From NCBI RefSeq assembly GCF_016412875.1, contig NZ_JAEKPD010000010.1, forward strand, positions 151,335-215,334: a DNA stretch of 64,000 nt, read 5' to 3'. The position numbers were made by a program, and so were the translations under genes. The stretch is from Palleronia pontilimi (GTDB lineage: Bacteria; Pseudomonadota; Alphaproteobacteria; Rhodobacterales; Rhodobacteraceae). The notes under the pieces were generated by a model, which did no database searches, had not been told where the DNA came from, and saw nothing but the letters and a program-made list of their open reading frames with translations. Shown one piece after another: positions 40,684-48,975 of the stretch (position 1 is its first letter; each line of letters starts with the position of its first letter).

Positions 40684-42267
40684 ATGCGTCTTCTGACTGC
40701 CGCAGAGATGCGCGAAATCGAAATGGCTGCCATGGAAAGCGGCAGCATGTCCGGCATCGAGCTGATGGAGCGCGCCGGTGCGGGCGTGGTGGACGCCATT
40801 CTCGAGGAATGGCCGGAGCTCAGGCACGGGCGGCGGCGGGCCGTCGTTCTGTGCGGTCCCGGCAACAACGGCGGGGACGGTTTCGTCGTCGCGCGCCTTT
40901 TGTCGGGCTGTCGCTGGGACGTCGAGGTGCGGCTTCTGGGCGATCCCGAAAGCGTCACCGGGGATGCGCGCGCCAATCTGGATCGGTGGCTCCGGATCGA
41001 CGCGATCCAGCCCCTCGACGCGTCCTATGACGGCCCGGTCTGCGGCGAGGGCGCCGCCGACATCGTCGTGGACGCGCTGTTCGGCATCGGGCTTTCGCGC
41101 CCGCTCGAAGGGCTCGAGACGCTGGCTTTCAACCTTGAAGATTTCGTCGACCTGTCGCCGGATGGCCTGCGGCCCGTGGGCAACTTCAAGTGGCCCATCC
41201 CGAAGGTGGTGGCCCTGGATGTACCTTCGAGCCTTTGCGCCGACAGCGGCAAGGTTTTTCCGCACGCCTCGGGTGCCGCCAGCCGCTTTCGCGCGCATCT
41301 GACGGTGACCTTTCACAAGCTGAAGCGGGGTCACGTGCTGGGCGTCGGGCCCGAGCTCTGCGGCAGGGTCCGCATCGTCGATATCGGCCTTGCCGACACC
41401 GATGCGGGGCTTCCCACGCTCGGGCCGCCCGCACGCGGTGCCGTCGCGAAGGTGGAAGGGCACAAATACGACCACGGCCATGCCTTCGTTCTGTCCGGGG
41501 GCGTGGGCAAGGGCGGCGCCGCCCGCATGGCCGCGCGCGCGGCGCTGCGCGTGGGGGCGGGGCTGGTGACCCTGGGATGCGAGCCCGCGGCGCTGACCGA
41601 GAACGCGGCACAGCTGAACGCGATCATGCTTCGGGCGGTGACGGATGCCACCGATCTGGAACAGGTCCTGGCGGACATGCGGATCACCGCGCTCGGCCTG
41701 GGTCCGGGGCTGGGACTGACGGACCACGAAGCGGCGCTTTTGCGGGTCATGCTCGATGCGGGCCGACCGACCGTGCTTGACGCCGATGCGCTGAGCCTGA
41801 TCGCACGTGACGACGATCTGCGCGCCCAAGTCCACAAGCGCTGCGTGCTGACCCCCCATCGCGGCGAATTCGCACGGCTTTTCCCGGACATTTCCGAACG
41901 GCTCGACGCTCCGGCCGGGGAAGGGGCCACCTACAGCGAAATAGACGCCGCGCGCGATGCGGCGTCCGAGATCGGTGCGACGGTGCTGCTGAAGGGGCCT
42001 GCAACCGTCATCGCCACGCCGACGGGCCGGGTCGCAATCAATGCCGCCGTTTACGGGCACGCGGTGCCATGGCTCGCCACGGCCGGGGCAGGGGATGTGC
42101 TGTCGGGACTGATCGTGGGATTGCTGGCGCGGGACCTGTCGCCCTTCGATGCCGCCTGCGACGCGGCCTGGCTGCACGCGGAAGCGGCGCACCGCTTCGG
42201 TGCGGGCCTGATCGCCGAAGACCTGCCGGACCTGATCCCTGGGGTGCTCGCAAGCCTGGGCGCCTAG
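40684..42267 (+). CDS. nnr: Bifunctional NAD(P)H-hydrate epimerase / ADP-dependent NAD(P)H-hydrate dehydratase
   Basis: A 527-residue repair enzyme. The N-terminal YjeF_N epimerase (about 1-225) shows LMERAGAGVVDAI, VLCGPGNNGGDGFVVARLL and the DALFGIGLSRPL loop; the C-terminal ribokinase-like dehydratase shows VLSGGVGKGGAARMAARAAL, LTPHRGEFARLF and the final AGAGDVLSGLI with the catalytic Asp. It converts damaged NADHX/NADPHX back to cofactor. ATG 40684 follows GGGGAAAACCC; the 48-base upstream extension is ignored. Divergent from glnB. Confidence 0.95.
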   Translation: MRLLTAAEMREIEMAAMESGSMSGIELMERAGAGVVDAILEEWPELRHGRRRAVVLCGPGNNGGDGFVVARLLSGCRWDVEVRLLGDPESVTGDARANLDRWLRIDAIQPLDASYDGPVCGEGAADIVVDALFGIGLSRPLEGLETLAFNLEDFVDLSPDGLRPVGNFKWPIPKVVALDVPSSLCADSGKVFPHASGAASRFRAHLTVTFHKLKRGHVLGVGPELCGRVRIVDIGLADTDAGLPTLGPPARGAVAKVEGHKYDHGHAFVLSGGVGKGGAARMAARAALRVGAGLVTLGCEPAALTENAAQLNAIMLRAVTDATDLEQVLADMRITALGLGPGLGLTDHEAALLRVMLDAGRPTVLDADALSLIARDDDLRAQVHKRCVLTPHRGEFARLFPDISERLDAPAGEGATYSEIDAARDAASEIGATVLLKGPATVIATPTGRVAINAAVYGHAVPWLATAGAGDVLSGLIVGLLARDLSPFDAACDAAWLHAEAAHRFGAGLIAEDLPDLIPGVLASLGA

Positions 42268-42277
42268 CGTCCGCGCG

Positions 42278-43294
42278 TCAGGTCTTCAGGGGCGCCACCC
42301 GCGCCAAGCCGTGCACCTTTGCCAGCGCGGCACCCGAGTCGATGCTGTCGCGCGCCAGCTCGACGCCGCTTTTCAGATCCTCCACCCGCCCCGCGACGAC
42401 CAGGGCCGCCGCCGCGTTCAGCAGGACCGCATCGCGATACGCCCCCGCCGCACCATCGAGCAGCGCGCGGAAGGCCGCGCCGTTCTCGGCGGGCGTTCCG
42501 CCCAGGATCGACTCGAAGGGGTGCACGGGCAGGCCTGCGTCTTCGGGCGAAATCTCGGTCTCGGTCAGCTCTCCGGCGTCGAGCTTCACCACTTTCGTGG
42601 CCGCAGCGATCGAGATTTCGTCGGTTCCGTCGCCGCCGTGGACAAGCCAGGCCCGCTTGGATCCCAAGGCGTTCAGCGTTTCCGCCATGGGCCGTAGAAC
42701 GTCGGGCGAGAACGCGCCGGTCAGCTGGTATTTCACCCCCGCCGGGTTGGTCAGGGGGCCCAGGATGTTGAAGATGGTGCGCGTGCCAAGTTCGGCGCGG
42801 GTCGGGCCCACATGGGCCATGGCCGGGTGGTGCATGGGCGCCATCATGAAGCCGATGCCGACCTCGGCCAGCGCGCGCTCGACCACCTCGGGGCCGACCA
42901 TCACGTCGATGCCCTGCTGCGCGATAGCGTCCGCGGCGCCCGATTTCGACGACAGGTTGCGGTTGCCGTGCTTGGCCACTGGTACGCCCGCGCCGGCCAC
43001 CACGAAGGCGGTCGCGGTCGAGATATTCAGCGTCCCCTTGCCGTCGCCACCGGTGCCCACGATATCCATCGCCCCTTCGGGCGCGCGGACCTGTTTGCAG
43101 CGGGCGCGCATGGTGGCCGCGGCGGCGGCGTATTCGGCGGCCGACTCGCCGCGGGTTCTCAGCGTCATCAGGAACCCACCGATCTGGCTGGGCGTAGCCT
43201 CGCCGTCGAACAGGATACCGAAGGCGGTCTCGGCCTCGGAGCGTGTCAGGGGACGATCGACGGCAACGGCGATCAGGGGCTTCAGGTCACTCAT
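42278..43294 (-). CDS. trpD: Anthranilate phosphoribosyltransferase
   Basis: A 338-residue enzyme joining anthranilate to PRPP, the second step of tryptophan synthesis. The PRPP-binding [14 protein letters not shown] and [15 protein letters not shown] motifs are intact. The ATG overlaps the trpG stop (ATGA), so both are translationally coupled. trpC, often the next gene, is not here: the nnr gene runs in from the other side and ends 10 bases away. Confidence 0.96.
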   Translation of the reverse strand: MSDLKPLIAVAVDRPLTRSEAETAFGILFDGEATPSQIGGFLMTLRTRGESAAEYAAAAATMRARCKQVRAPEGAMDIVGTGGDGKGTLNISTATAFVVAGAGVPVAKHGNRNLSSKSGAADAIAQQGIDVMVGPEVVERALAEVGIGFMMAPMHHPAMAHVGPTRAELGTRTIFNILGPLTNPAGVKYQLTGAFSPDVLRPMAETLNALGSKRAWLVHGGDGTDEISIAAATKVVKLDAGELTETEISPEDAGLPVHPFESILGGTPAENGAAFRALLDGAAGAYRDAVLLNAAAALVVAGRVEDLKSGVELARDSIDSGAALAKVHGLARVAPLKT

Positions 43295-43872
43295 GCCGGG
43301 ATTGCGCACAGGTCTAGGAAATTGCGCAGCATGTCGTGGCCATGGGCCGAGCGGATCGATTCGGGGTGGAACTGCACCCCGTGGATGGGCAGCGTCCGGT
43401 GCGCCAGCCCCATGATCGTGCCGTCCTGCAATTCCGCCGTCACCTGCAGGCAGTCGGGCAGGGTGGCGCGGTCCACCACCAGCGAATGATAGCGTGTCGC
43501 CGAAAGCGGTGTCGGCAAGCCCTTGAAAACACTGTCGCCTTCGTGGTGCATCTGATCCACCTTGCCGTGAACGATGGCACTGTGGCGCTGCACCTTGCCG
43601 CCAAAGGCCTGGCCGATTGCCTGGTGGCCCAAGCAAACCCCCAGTAGCGGAATGCCCTGGTCTGCGGCCGCGTGAACCATGTCGATGCAGATGCCTGCCT
43701 CGTTCGGGGTGCAGGGGCCTGGCGACAGCACGATGCCCGCGGGGCGCTTCGACAGGGCCTGGCCGACGCTCAGCGCGTCGTTGCGGTGCACTTCGACATC
43801 GGCACCGAGCTCGCCCAGGTAATGCACGAGGTTCCAGGTGAAGCTGTCGTAATTGTCGATGAGCAGAAGCAC
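43291..43872 (-). CDS. trpG: Anthranilate synthase component II (glutamine amidotransferase)
   Basis: A 193-residue class I amidotransferase providing ammonia for anthranilate synthesis. The catalytic Cys80 is in GVCLGHQ, and the His/Glu in VQFHPES. GTG 43872 is taken as start: AAGGA precedes it and the product then begins [11 protein letters not shown] like relatives; an ATG at 43887 would add MKGSR. The partner trpE is not in the window. Confidence 0.95.
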   Translation of the reverse strand: MLLLIDNYDSFTWNLVHYLGELGADVEVHRNDALSVGQALSKRPAGIVLSPGPCTPNEAGICIDMVHAAADQGIPLLGVCLGHQAIGQAFGGKVQRHSAIVHGKVDQMHHEGDSVFKGLPTPLSATRYHSLVVDRATLPDCLQVTAELQDGTIMGLAHRTLPIHGVQFHPESIRSAHGHDMLRNFLDLCAIPA

Positions 43873-44006
43873 GCGCGATCCTTTCATTGGACGCAAACAA
43901 GGGGGGTGATCCCCCGGCGCGACCGGGCTATACATGCCCAAAGGCGCAGTGAAGCGTCAAGCGGTGCCGTGATGACACCTCAAGACCGAGGCGATGGAGA
44001 GCGGAT

Positions 44007-46211
44007 TTGGCGCAAGGACTTCTCAAGGGCTTGGCGGCCGGCCTAGCGGTTTCGGCAGGCCTGATCGTGGTCAGCTCGCAGACTTTCGACGAGACGGCAA
44101 TCACCCTCGAGCCTTCAGACCAGGCCGACAGCATGATCGCCGGAGAGACGGTCGACGTCACCACCGCAGCCGAACCGACCGATGAGATGTCGGATCAGCA
44201 GGATCAGGCAGAGGCCGACGCGCCGAGCGGGACTTCTGATGTCGCTGCGCCGGAAACGGACATGGCCGCGGAAGACGTCGTGCCGGAGATAGAGTTTGCC
44301 GACGCCGAGGCGACCGACACCGACACGGGACCGGCGACGGCGGAGACTGCGCCCGAGGACGGCGGCGCCCGTGAGACCACAGAAGCCGCTGGCGACGACG
44401 GCCAGGCTGCCGACACCGCACCGGATCAGGAGTCCGTGGCTGAAGAGGCCGCGCCGCCCGTGGACGCGCCGTCGGTGCCGTCGGAAATGGAAGGGACTGC
44501 AGCTGTAGCAGAGGTCGGCGAGCCTGCCACCGATACGGATGCCGCGCCGCGGGTCGAAACCTCCGAAACCTCCGACACCACCGCGCCGGACGATGCCGCA
44601 TCGCCCAGCGTCTCGGCAGAGGTGGACGGTCCCGCGGCGCCCGCCGACGGGGTGGCGCCCGACCGTCCCGAGGGGTCTGATCGCGCGCCCGTGCTGGCCG
44701 AAGGCACGGCGCCCATCGCCCCGGTGGCCGATACCGCGCCCCCGCGCGATGACGTCGCCCCGCCGGTCGATGTCGCGGCCAGCCCGTCGCTGGATCAGCC
44801 GACTGGCGACAGCGACGTCTTGGCGGATGGCGCCCCGGACGGCGATGCACCCATCCTGCCGGTTCCCGAAAGTCTGCCCCCTGCAACGCCCCAGCAGGAC
44901 AGTGCCCCGGATCAGGCTGATGCACCGCGGCGCGCGAGTGCCCCGGCCACCGAGATCACCGGCGGCGAGGGTTCCGAGGCGATGGTCGCGCCCTCGGCCC
45001 TGATCGACGGCGACCGTGTCACCGAACGCTCGGCGCTCGAGACTGCGATCCGGTCCGGCGATCGTCCCGCCGACAAGGACGACGCGCCGGATGCGGTCGA
45101 GACGCGCGCTCCCGATCCAACCGGACGCGACCGCGTGCGGGTCAACCGCCTGGCGCAAATTGAGCCGATCGAGCCCGCGCCCGACAGCGACGAGACTGTT
45201 GAAGCCGATACCGGTGACGATGCGACAACGCCCATGCCCGATCCATCCGTGCCATCCGAAGACGCGCTGCTGAGCGAGGACGCGACGGCAGAAGACGAGG
45301 CCGAGACCGAAGAGCAAGCCGCGGCTAGCACGCGTCGCTCGAGCAACCTGATCGAACGGCGCCTTCAGGCGGCGACCGCGCAGAGCGGGGACAGCGCCGG
45401 GCAGGCCGACCAATCCGGATCCCGGACCCCCAACTCGCCCGACAGCCCCGCATCGCAGCGGACGGCCGCGCTTGCGCCCGACACCGCCGATCCCGCATCG
45501 CCCGAAACCGCCGATCCCGAAGCCGCGTCGCAGCCAGCGATTTCGCTGACGGGCGTGGCGATGGATGATTACGGCCAGCCCTTCGACAATCCCGCGGGCC
45601 TGCCGATCGTTTCCGTCGTGCTACTGGATTACGGCGGGCCGATGATCGACCTGCCGCTGGCGCTGAGCGTCGCACTCGATGCCGGTCAGCCCAAGGTCGC
45701 CGCCCGTGCCGCGCAATACCGCGCGCAAGGCTACGAGGTGCTGGTGATCCCGTCGCTGCCTCGGGGAGGCGCCGCTCAGGATATCGAGCAGGCCCTGCAG
45801 GCTAGCCTGGGGGCCGTGGACGGTGCCGTCGCGGTTCTGCCGGATCCCTCCAGCGACGTGCAGGACAACCGCGCCGCGATCGAGACGCTGGTGGGGCGGC
45901 TCGGCGACTCGGGGCTGGGACTGGTCAGCTTCGCGCAAGGTCTGAACCGCGCCCAGCAGATCGCCGCGCGCGAGAACGTGCCCGCGGGCCTGGTCTTCCG
46001 CCAGATCGACGGCGAAGGCCAGGACCTGCGCGCGGTCAAGCGGTTCCTCGACCAGGCGGCCTTCCGCGCCCGGCAGGAAAACGCGGTGATCCTGGTGGGG
46101 CGCAACCGCCCCGAGACCCGCGGCGCGCTGATGGAATGGCGGCTGGGCAACCGGGCCGAAAGCGTTGAGCTTGCGCCCGTGACGGCCGCGATCCGCGCGC
46201 TCAGCCCCTGA
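44007..46211 (+). CDS. Divergent polysaccharide deacetylase family protein with long acidic region
   Basis: A 734-residue protein. A hydrophobic N-terminus (GLAAGLAVSAGLIVVSS) suggests a signal anchor. Residues about 30-530 are low-complexity, rich in Asp, Glu, Ala, Pro and Thr. Only the last 200 residues look folded: IVSVVLLDYGGPMIDL, VLVIPSLPRGGAAQDIEQAL, and a C-terminal NAVILVGRNRPETRGAL, as in DUF610/Polysacc_deac_2 proteins. The start is TTG 44007 with GGAGA upstream. Relatives are 250-400 residues, so the acidic part is the oddity. Target polysaccharide unknown. Confidence 0.75.
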   Translation: MAQGLLKGLAAGLAVSAGLIVVSSQTFDETAITLEPSDQADSMIAGETVDVTTAAEPTDEMSDQQDQAEADAPSGTSDVAAPETDMAAEDVVPEIEFADAEATDTDTGPATAETAPEDGGARETTEAAGDDGQAADTAPDQESVAEEAAPPVDAPSVPSEMEGTAAVAEVGEPATDTDAAPRVETSETSDTTAPDDAASPSVSAEVDGPAAPADGVAPDRPEGSDRAPVLAEGTAPIAPVADTAPPRDDVAPPVDVAASPSLDQPTGDSDVLADGAPDGDAPILPVPESLPPATPQQDSAPDQADAPRRASAPATEITGGEGSEAMVAPSALIDGDRVTERSALETAIRSGDRPADKDDAPDAVETRAPDPTGRDRVRVNRLAQIEPIEPAPDSDETVEADTGDDATTPMPDPSVPSEDALLSEDATAEDEAETEEQAAASTRRSSNLIERRLQAATAQSGDSAGQADQSGSRTPNSPDSPASQRTAALAPDTADPASPETADPEAASQPAISLTGVAMDDYGQPFDNPAGLPIVSVVLLDYGGPMIDLPLALSVALDAGQPKVAARAAQYRAQGYEVLVIPSLPRGGAAQDIEQALQASLGAVDGAVAVLPDPSSDVQDNRAAIETLVGRLGDSGLGLVSFAQGLNRAQQIAARENVPAGLVFRQIDGEGQDLRAVKRFLDQAAFRARQENAVILVGRNRPETRGALMEWRLGNRAESVELAPVTAAIRALSP

Positions 46212-46218
46212 GCCTGTC

Positions 46219-47127
46219 TTGATCTCGGACAAGGCCGTCGGCGTCGCGGCGATCCTGGGCTGCAGCACGGTCTGGGGCCTGTCGCCGCTCTTTTACGACC
46301 TGCTGAACGCGGTGTCCGCCTGGGATATCCTGGCCCACCGCACGCTTTGGGCGTCGATTCTGTTCGGCCTGGTAGTCTGGGCGCAGGGCCATGGCGGCAC
46401 GCTGCGCCGTCTGATCGCCGACCGCCGGTCGCTGGGTCTGCTGGCCGTGGCGGCGGCGATGATCTCGCTCAACTGGCTGGTCTTCATCCTGTCGGTGCAG
46501 TTGGGCCACGTGGTCGAGGCGTCGCTGGGCTATTACATCTTCCCGCTGGTCACCGTGCTGATCGGTCGGTTCCTGTTCGGCGATCGACCGACCGCCGTCC
46601 AATGGATCGCGGTGGCACTGGCGACGCTGGGCGTGAGCGTGCTGGCCGCGGGGCTGGGGGCGGCGCCCTGGGTCAGCCTGACGCTGGCGATCAGCTTCGG
46701 CATCTACGGAGCGCTGAAGCGCGGGCTCGACGCGCCCGCGCAGGTCACCGTGCTGGTCGAGGTGCTGTGCCTGCTGCCCATCGCGCTGGCCTGGATCGGC
46801 TGGCGGGGCGGCGCGGGGCTGGACGGGGGCACGGTGCAGGCGGCGCTGCTGTTCGCCACCGGGCCGATGACCGCGCTGCCGCTGATCCTGTTCTCGATGG
46901 CCGCGCGGCGGATCACGTCGGCCACGCTGGGCATCCTGAGCTACCTGAACCCCACGCTGCAATTCCTGTGCGGCGTGATCTGGCTGGCCGAGCCTTTCAC
47001 CCGCGCGCATGCATGGGCCTTCCCGCTGATCTGGGCCGCGGTGGCGCTTTACTCGGTGTCGCTGTGGCGCGCGTCGAACGCGGCGCGAAGCGCGGCCAGG
47101 GCGGCGTCGGCATCATCGACCACCTGA
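46219..47127 (+). CDS. rarD: EamA-family transporter RarD
   Basis: A 302-residue drug/metabolite transporter with about ten transmembrane helices in two EamA repeats. The start region (GCSTVWGLSPLFYDLLNAVS, WDILAHRTLWA) is that of RarD. Start TTG 46219, 7 bases after the deacetylase stop. The 3' end runs 79 bases into the convergent LOG-family gene: the last 26 codons overlap it. Substrate not known; RarD names come from chloramphenicol phenotypes. Confidence 0.85.
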   Translation: MISDKAVGVAAILGCSTVWGLSPLFYDLLNAVSAWDILAHRTLWASILFGLVVWAQGHGGTLRRLIADRRSLGLLAVAAAMISLNWLVFILSVQLGHVVEASLGYYIFPLVTVLIGRFLFGDRPTAVQWIAVALATLGVSVLAAGLGAAPWVSLTLAISFGIYGALKRGLDAPAQVTVLVEVLCLLPIALAWIGWRGGAGLDGGTVQAALLFATGPMTALPLILFSMAARRITSATLGILSYLNPTLQFLCGVIWLAEPFTRAHAWAFPLIWAAVALYSVSLWRASNAARSAARAASASSTT

Positions 47128-47630
47128 ACGAAATCGCGGATGTTCTGCCCCGCGAAACCGCGCGCGATCACGTGCTCGATCAGCGCGATCAGCGGATCCC
47201 AGTAGCCCTTCACGTTGACCAGCAGGATCGTCTTGTCGTGCAGGCCGAGCTGGCGCCAGGTCAGCACCTCGAACAGCTCGTCCAGCGATCCCGCGCCGCC
47301 GGGCAGCACCAGCACCGCGTCGGCGTTCATGAACATGACCTTCTTGCGCTCGTGCATGGTCTCGGTGACGACGAAGCTGTCGAGATCCCGTTTGCCCACC
47401 TCCATGTCCATCAGGTGGACCGGGATCACGCCCATCGTGCGCCCACCCGCCGCCTGCGCCGCGCGGGCCACCCGTCCCATGAGCCCCACGTCGCCCGCGC
47501 CATAAACCAACTGCCAGCCGCGCTGCGCCAATCCTGCGCCCAGCCGTTCGGCCTGAGCAGCGTATTCAGGATCGCCACCATCGCGCGAGCCGCAATAGAC
47601 ACAGACGGACAAGGCGGGGGCAACGGACAT
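47049..47630 (-). CDS. LOG-family / TIGR00730 Rossmann-fold protein
   Basis: A 193-residue protein of the lysine-decarboxylase-like family (cytokinin-activating LOG and bacterial nucleotide 5'-monophosphate phosphoribohydrolases). The signature is PGGAGSLDELFEVLTW (usual PGGxGTxxE, here Ser-Leu instead of Gly-Thr), with VYCGSRDG at the N-terminus and GGRTMGVIP. It likely hydrolyses purine nucleoside monophosphates. Its 3' end overlaps rarD on the other strand. Confidence 0.9.
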   Translation of the reverse strand: MSVAPALSVCVYCGSRDGGDPEYAAQAERLGAGLAQRGWQLVYGAGDVGLMGRVARAAQAAGGRTMGVIPVHLMDMEVGKRDLDSFVVTETMHERKKVMFMNADAVLVLPGGAGSLDELFEVLTWRQLGLHDKTILLVNVKGYWDPLIALIEHVIARGFAGQNIRDFVQVVDDADAALAALRAAFDARHSDTE

Positions 47631-47718
47631 GGCTTGGCCTTCGAGAGTGGATTTTGACGCATCAACAACCCGTTGCTAAGGTTGCGTGAACCCGAGCGCA
47701 AGCACGGGGAAACCGGCC

Positions 47719-48864
47719 ATGGCCGAACCCGAGGACGCATCGATGGTGGGCAGCAGAACGCGGCAAGGGATCCTGGGCGGCGCGGGGCTGGTGGCCCTTG
47801 CGCTGCTGGGATTGGTGCTGGCGGTGGATCGCTTGCCACAAGCCCCGATGGCGCTTGCCCCTGTCGCTCCACCGCCTGAGGTCGCGGAAGACGCGGATGC
47901 TGCGGACCAAAGTGCCGAGGTAGCGCGGGACGGCGCCGCAATCGCGGTGGACCTGGTCCGGGTCGATGCCGAGGGAAGCGCCATCGTCGCGGGCAGGGCC
48001 GCGCCCGGGGTGGAGGTCGAATTGCAGCTTGACGGCGCGCCCGTCGCGACCGGGACGGCGGATGCGGGCGGCAACTTCGTCGGCCTCTTCGCCGTCCCGC
48101 TGGACGACACGCCCCGCGTCCTGTCGCTGGCCACGCCCGACAGCACCGATGCGCCAGCGCGGGCCGCGGACGAGACGTTCATCATCCAGCCGCGATCCCC
48201 AGCCGGGCTTCCGGCAGATGCCGCACGACAGGACACCGGCGATCCCGAAGGCGCGGGCGAGAGGGCCGACGCAGACGTGGGCCAGCTATCGGCATCCGAA
48301 CGGGATGCGGTGGCGTCCGCCCCGGTGACGCCCACGGTTCTGCGACGCGAGGCCGCGGGTCTGTCGATCGTGCAGTCGGGCACTAGCGCGCCAGACGCGC
48401 TTCACCGACTTTCCATCGACACGATCACTTATGGCGACAGCGGCGAGGTGTCGCTGGGCGGGCGATCCCGTGCGTCGGGCGCGGTGCAGATCTATATCGA
48501 CAACCGCCCCGTGGACGCCGTCACCGCCGCGCCCGATGGCCAGTGGCGCGCCGCGCTGCCGCCGCTGGACAGCCGGGTCTACACGCTGCGTGTCGACACG
48601 CTCGGCCCCGATGGCAGCGTGCTGGCCCGCGCCGAGACGCCTTTTCGTCCGGAAGAGCCCTCGGCCCTGGCGCGCCTCTCGCGCGACGCGGAGGGCAACG
48701 AGGTAGCCTTGGTCACGGTGCAGCCCGGCTTCACGCTCTGGCGCATCGCCGACGAGAATTACGGCGACGGCTTCAAGTTCGTCCGCGTCTTCGAGGCCAA
48801 TGCCGACAAGATCCGCGATCCGGACCTGATCTATCCGGGCCAGATCTTCACGGTGCCGGAATGA
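47719..48864 (+). CDS. LysM-domain protein with N-terminal membrane anchor
   Basis: A 381-residue protein. A hydrophobic helix (GGAGLVALALLGLVLAVDRL) near residue 20 anchors it, followed by Ig-like/invasin-like beta segments (VAGRAAPGVEVELQLDGAPV and VYTLRVDTLGPDG), and a LysM domain at the end (ALVTVQPGFTLWRIADENYG ... IYPGQIFTVPE) that binds peptidoglycan. ATG 47719 is chosen over GTG 47686 (GGGGAAACC upstream). Probably a cell-envelope protein; partner unknown. Confidence 0.85.
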   Translation: MAEPEDASMVGSRTRQGILGGAGLVALALLGLVLAVDRLPQAPMALAPVAPPPEVAEDADAADQSAEVARDGAAIAVDLVRVDAEGSAIVAGRAAPGVEVELQLDGAPVATGTADAGGNFVGLFAVPLDDTPRVLSLATPDSTDAPARAADETFIIQPRSPAGLPADAARQDTGDPEGAGERADADVGQLSASERDAVASAPVTPTVLRREAAGLSIVQSGTSAPDALHRLSIDTITYGDSGEVSLGGRSRASGAVQIYIDNRPVDAVTAAPDGQWRAALPPLDSRVYTLRVDTLGPDGSVLARAETPFRPEEPSALARLSRDAEGNEVALVTVQPGFTLWRIADENYGDGFKFVRVFEANADKIRDPDLIYPGQIFTVPE

Positions 48865-48881
48865 CGGGCGGGAGCGTCGGA

Positions 48882-48900
48882 GCGGGGGCGCTGCCCCCGC
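48882..48900 (+). terminator. Perfect GC hairpin after the LysM gene
   Basis: GCGGGGGC (48882-48889), loop GCT, GCCCCCGC (48893-48900): an 8-bp perfect stem, 18 bases after the stop. It has no T-run and lies directly before the dispersed motif at 48908. Confidence 0.45.
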
Positions 48901-48907
48901 ACCCCCG

Positions 48908-48929
48908 AGGTATTTGAGGAAAGATGAAG
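48908..48929. repeat. Dispersed intergenic motif, copy 2
   Basis: AGGTATTTGAGGAAAGATGA then AG. Nearly identical to the copies at 27856 and 63566. It lies in the 111-base gap between the LysM gene and the Atm1-like exporter gene. Confidence 0.6.
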
Positions 48930-48975
48930 CAGCGGGTTCTGGTCAATTCCGCGCGCGCTGCCTAAGGCTGGGCGG

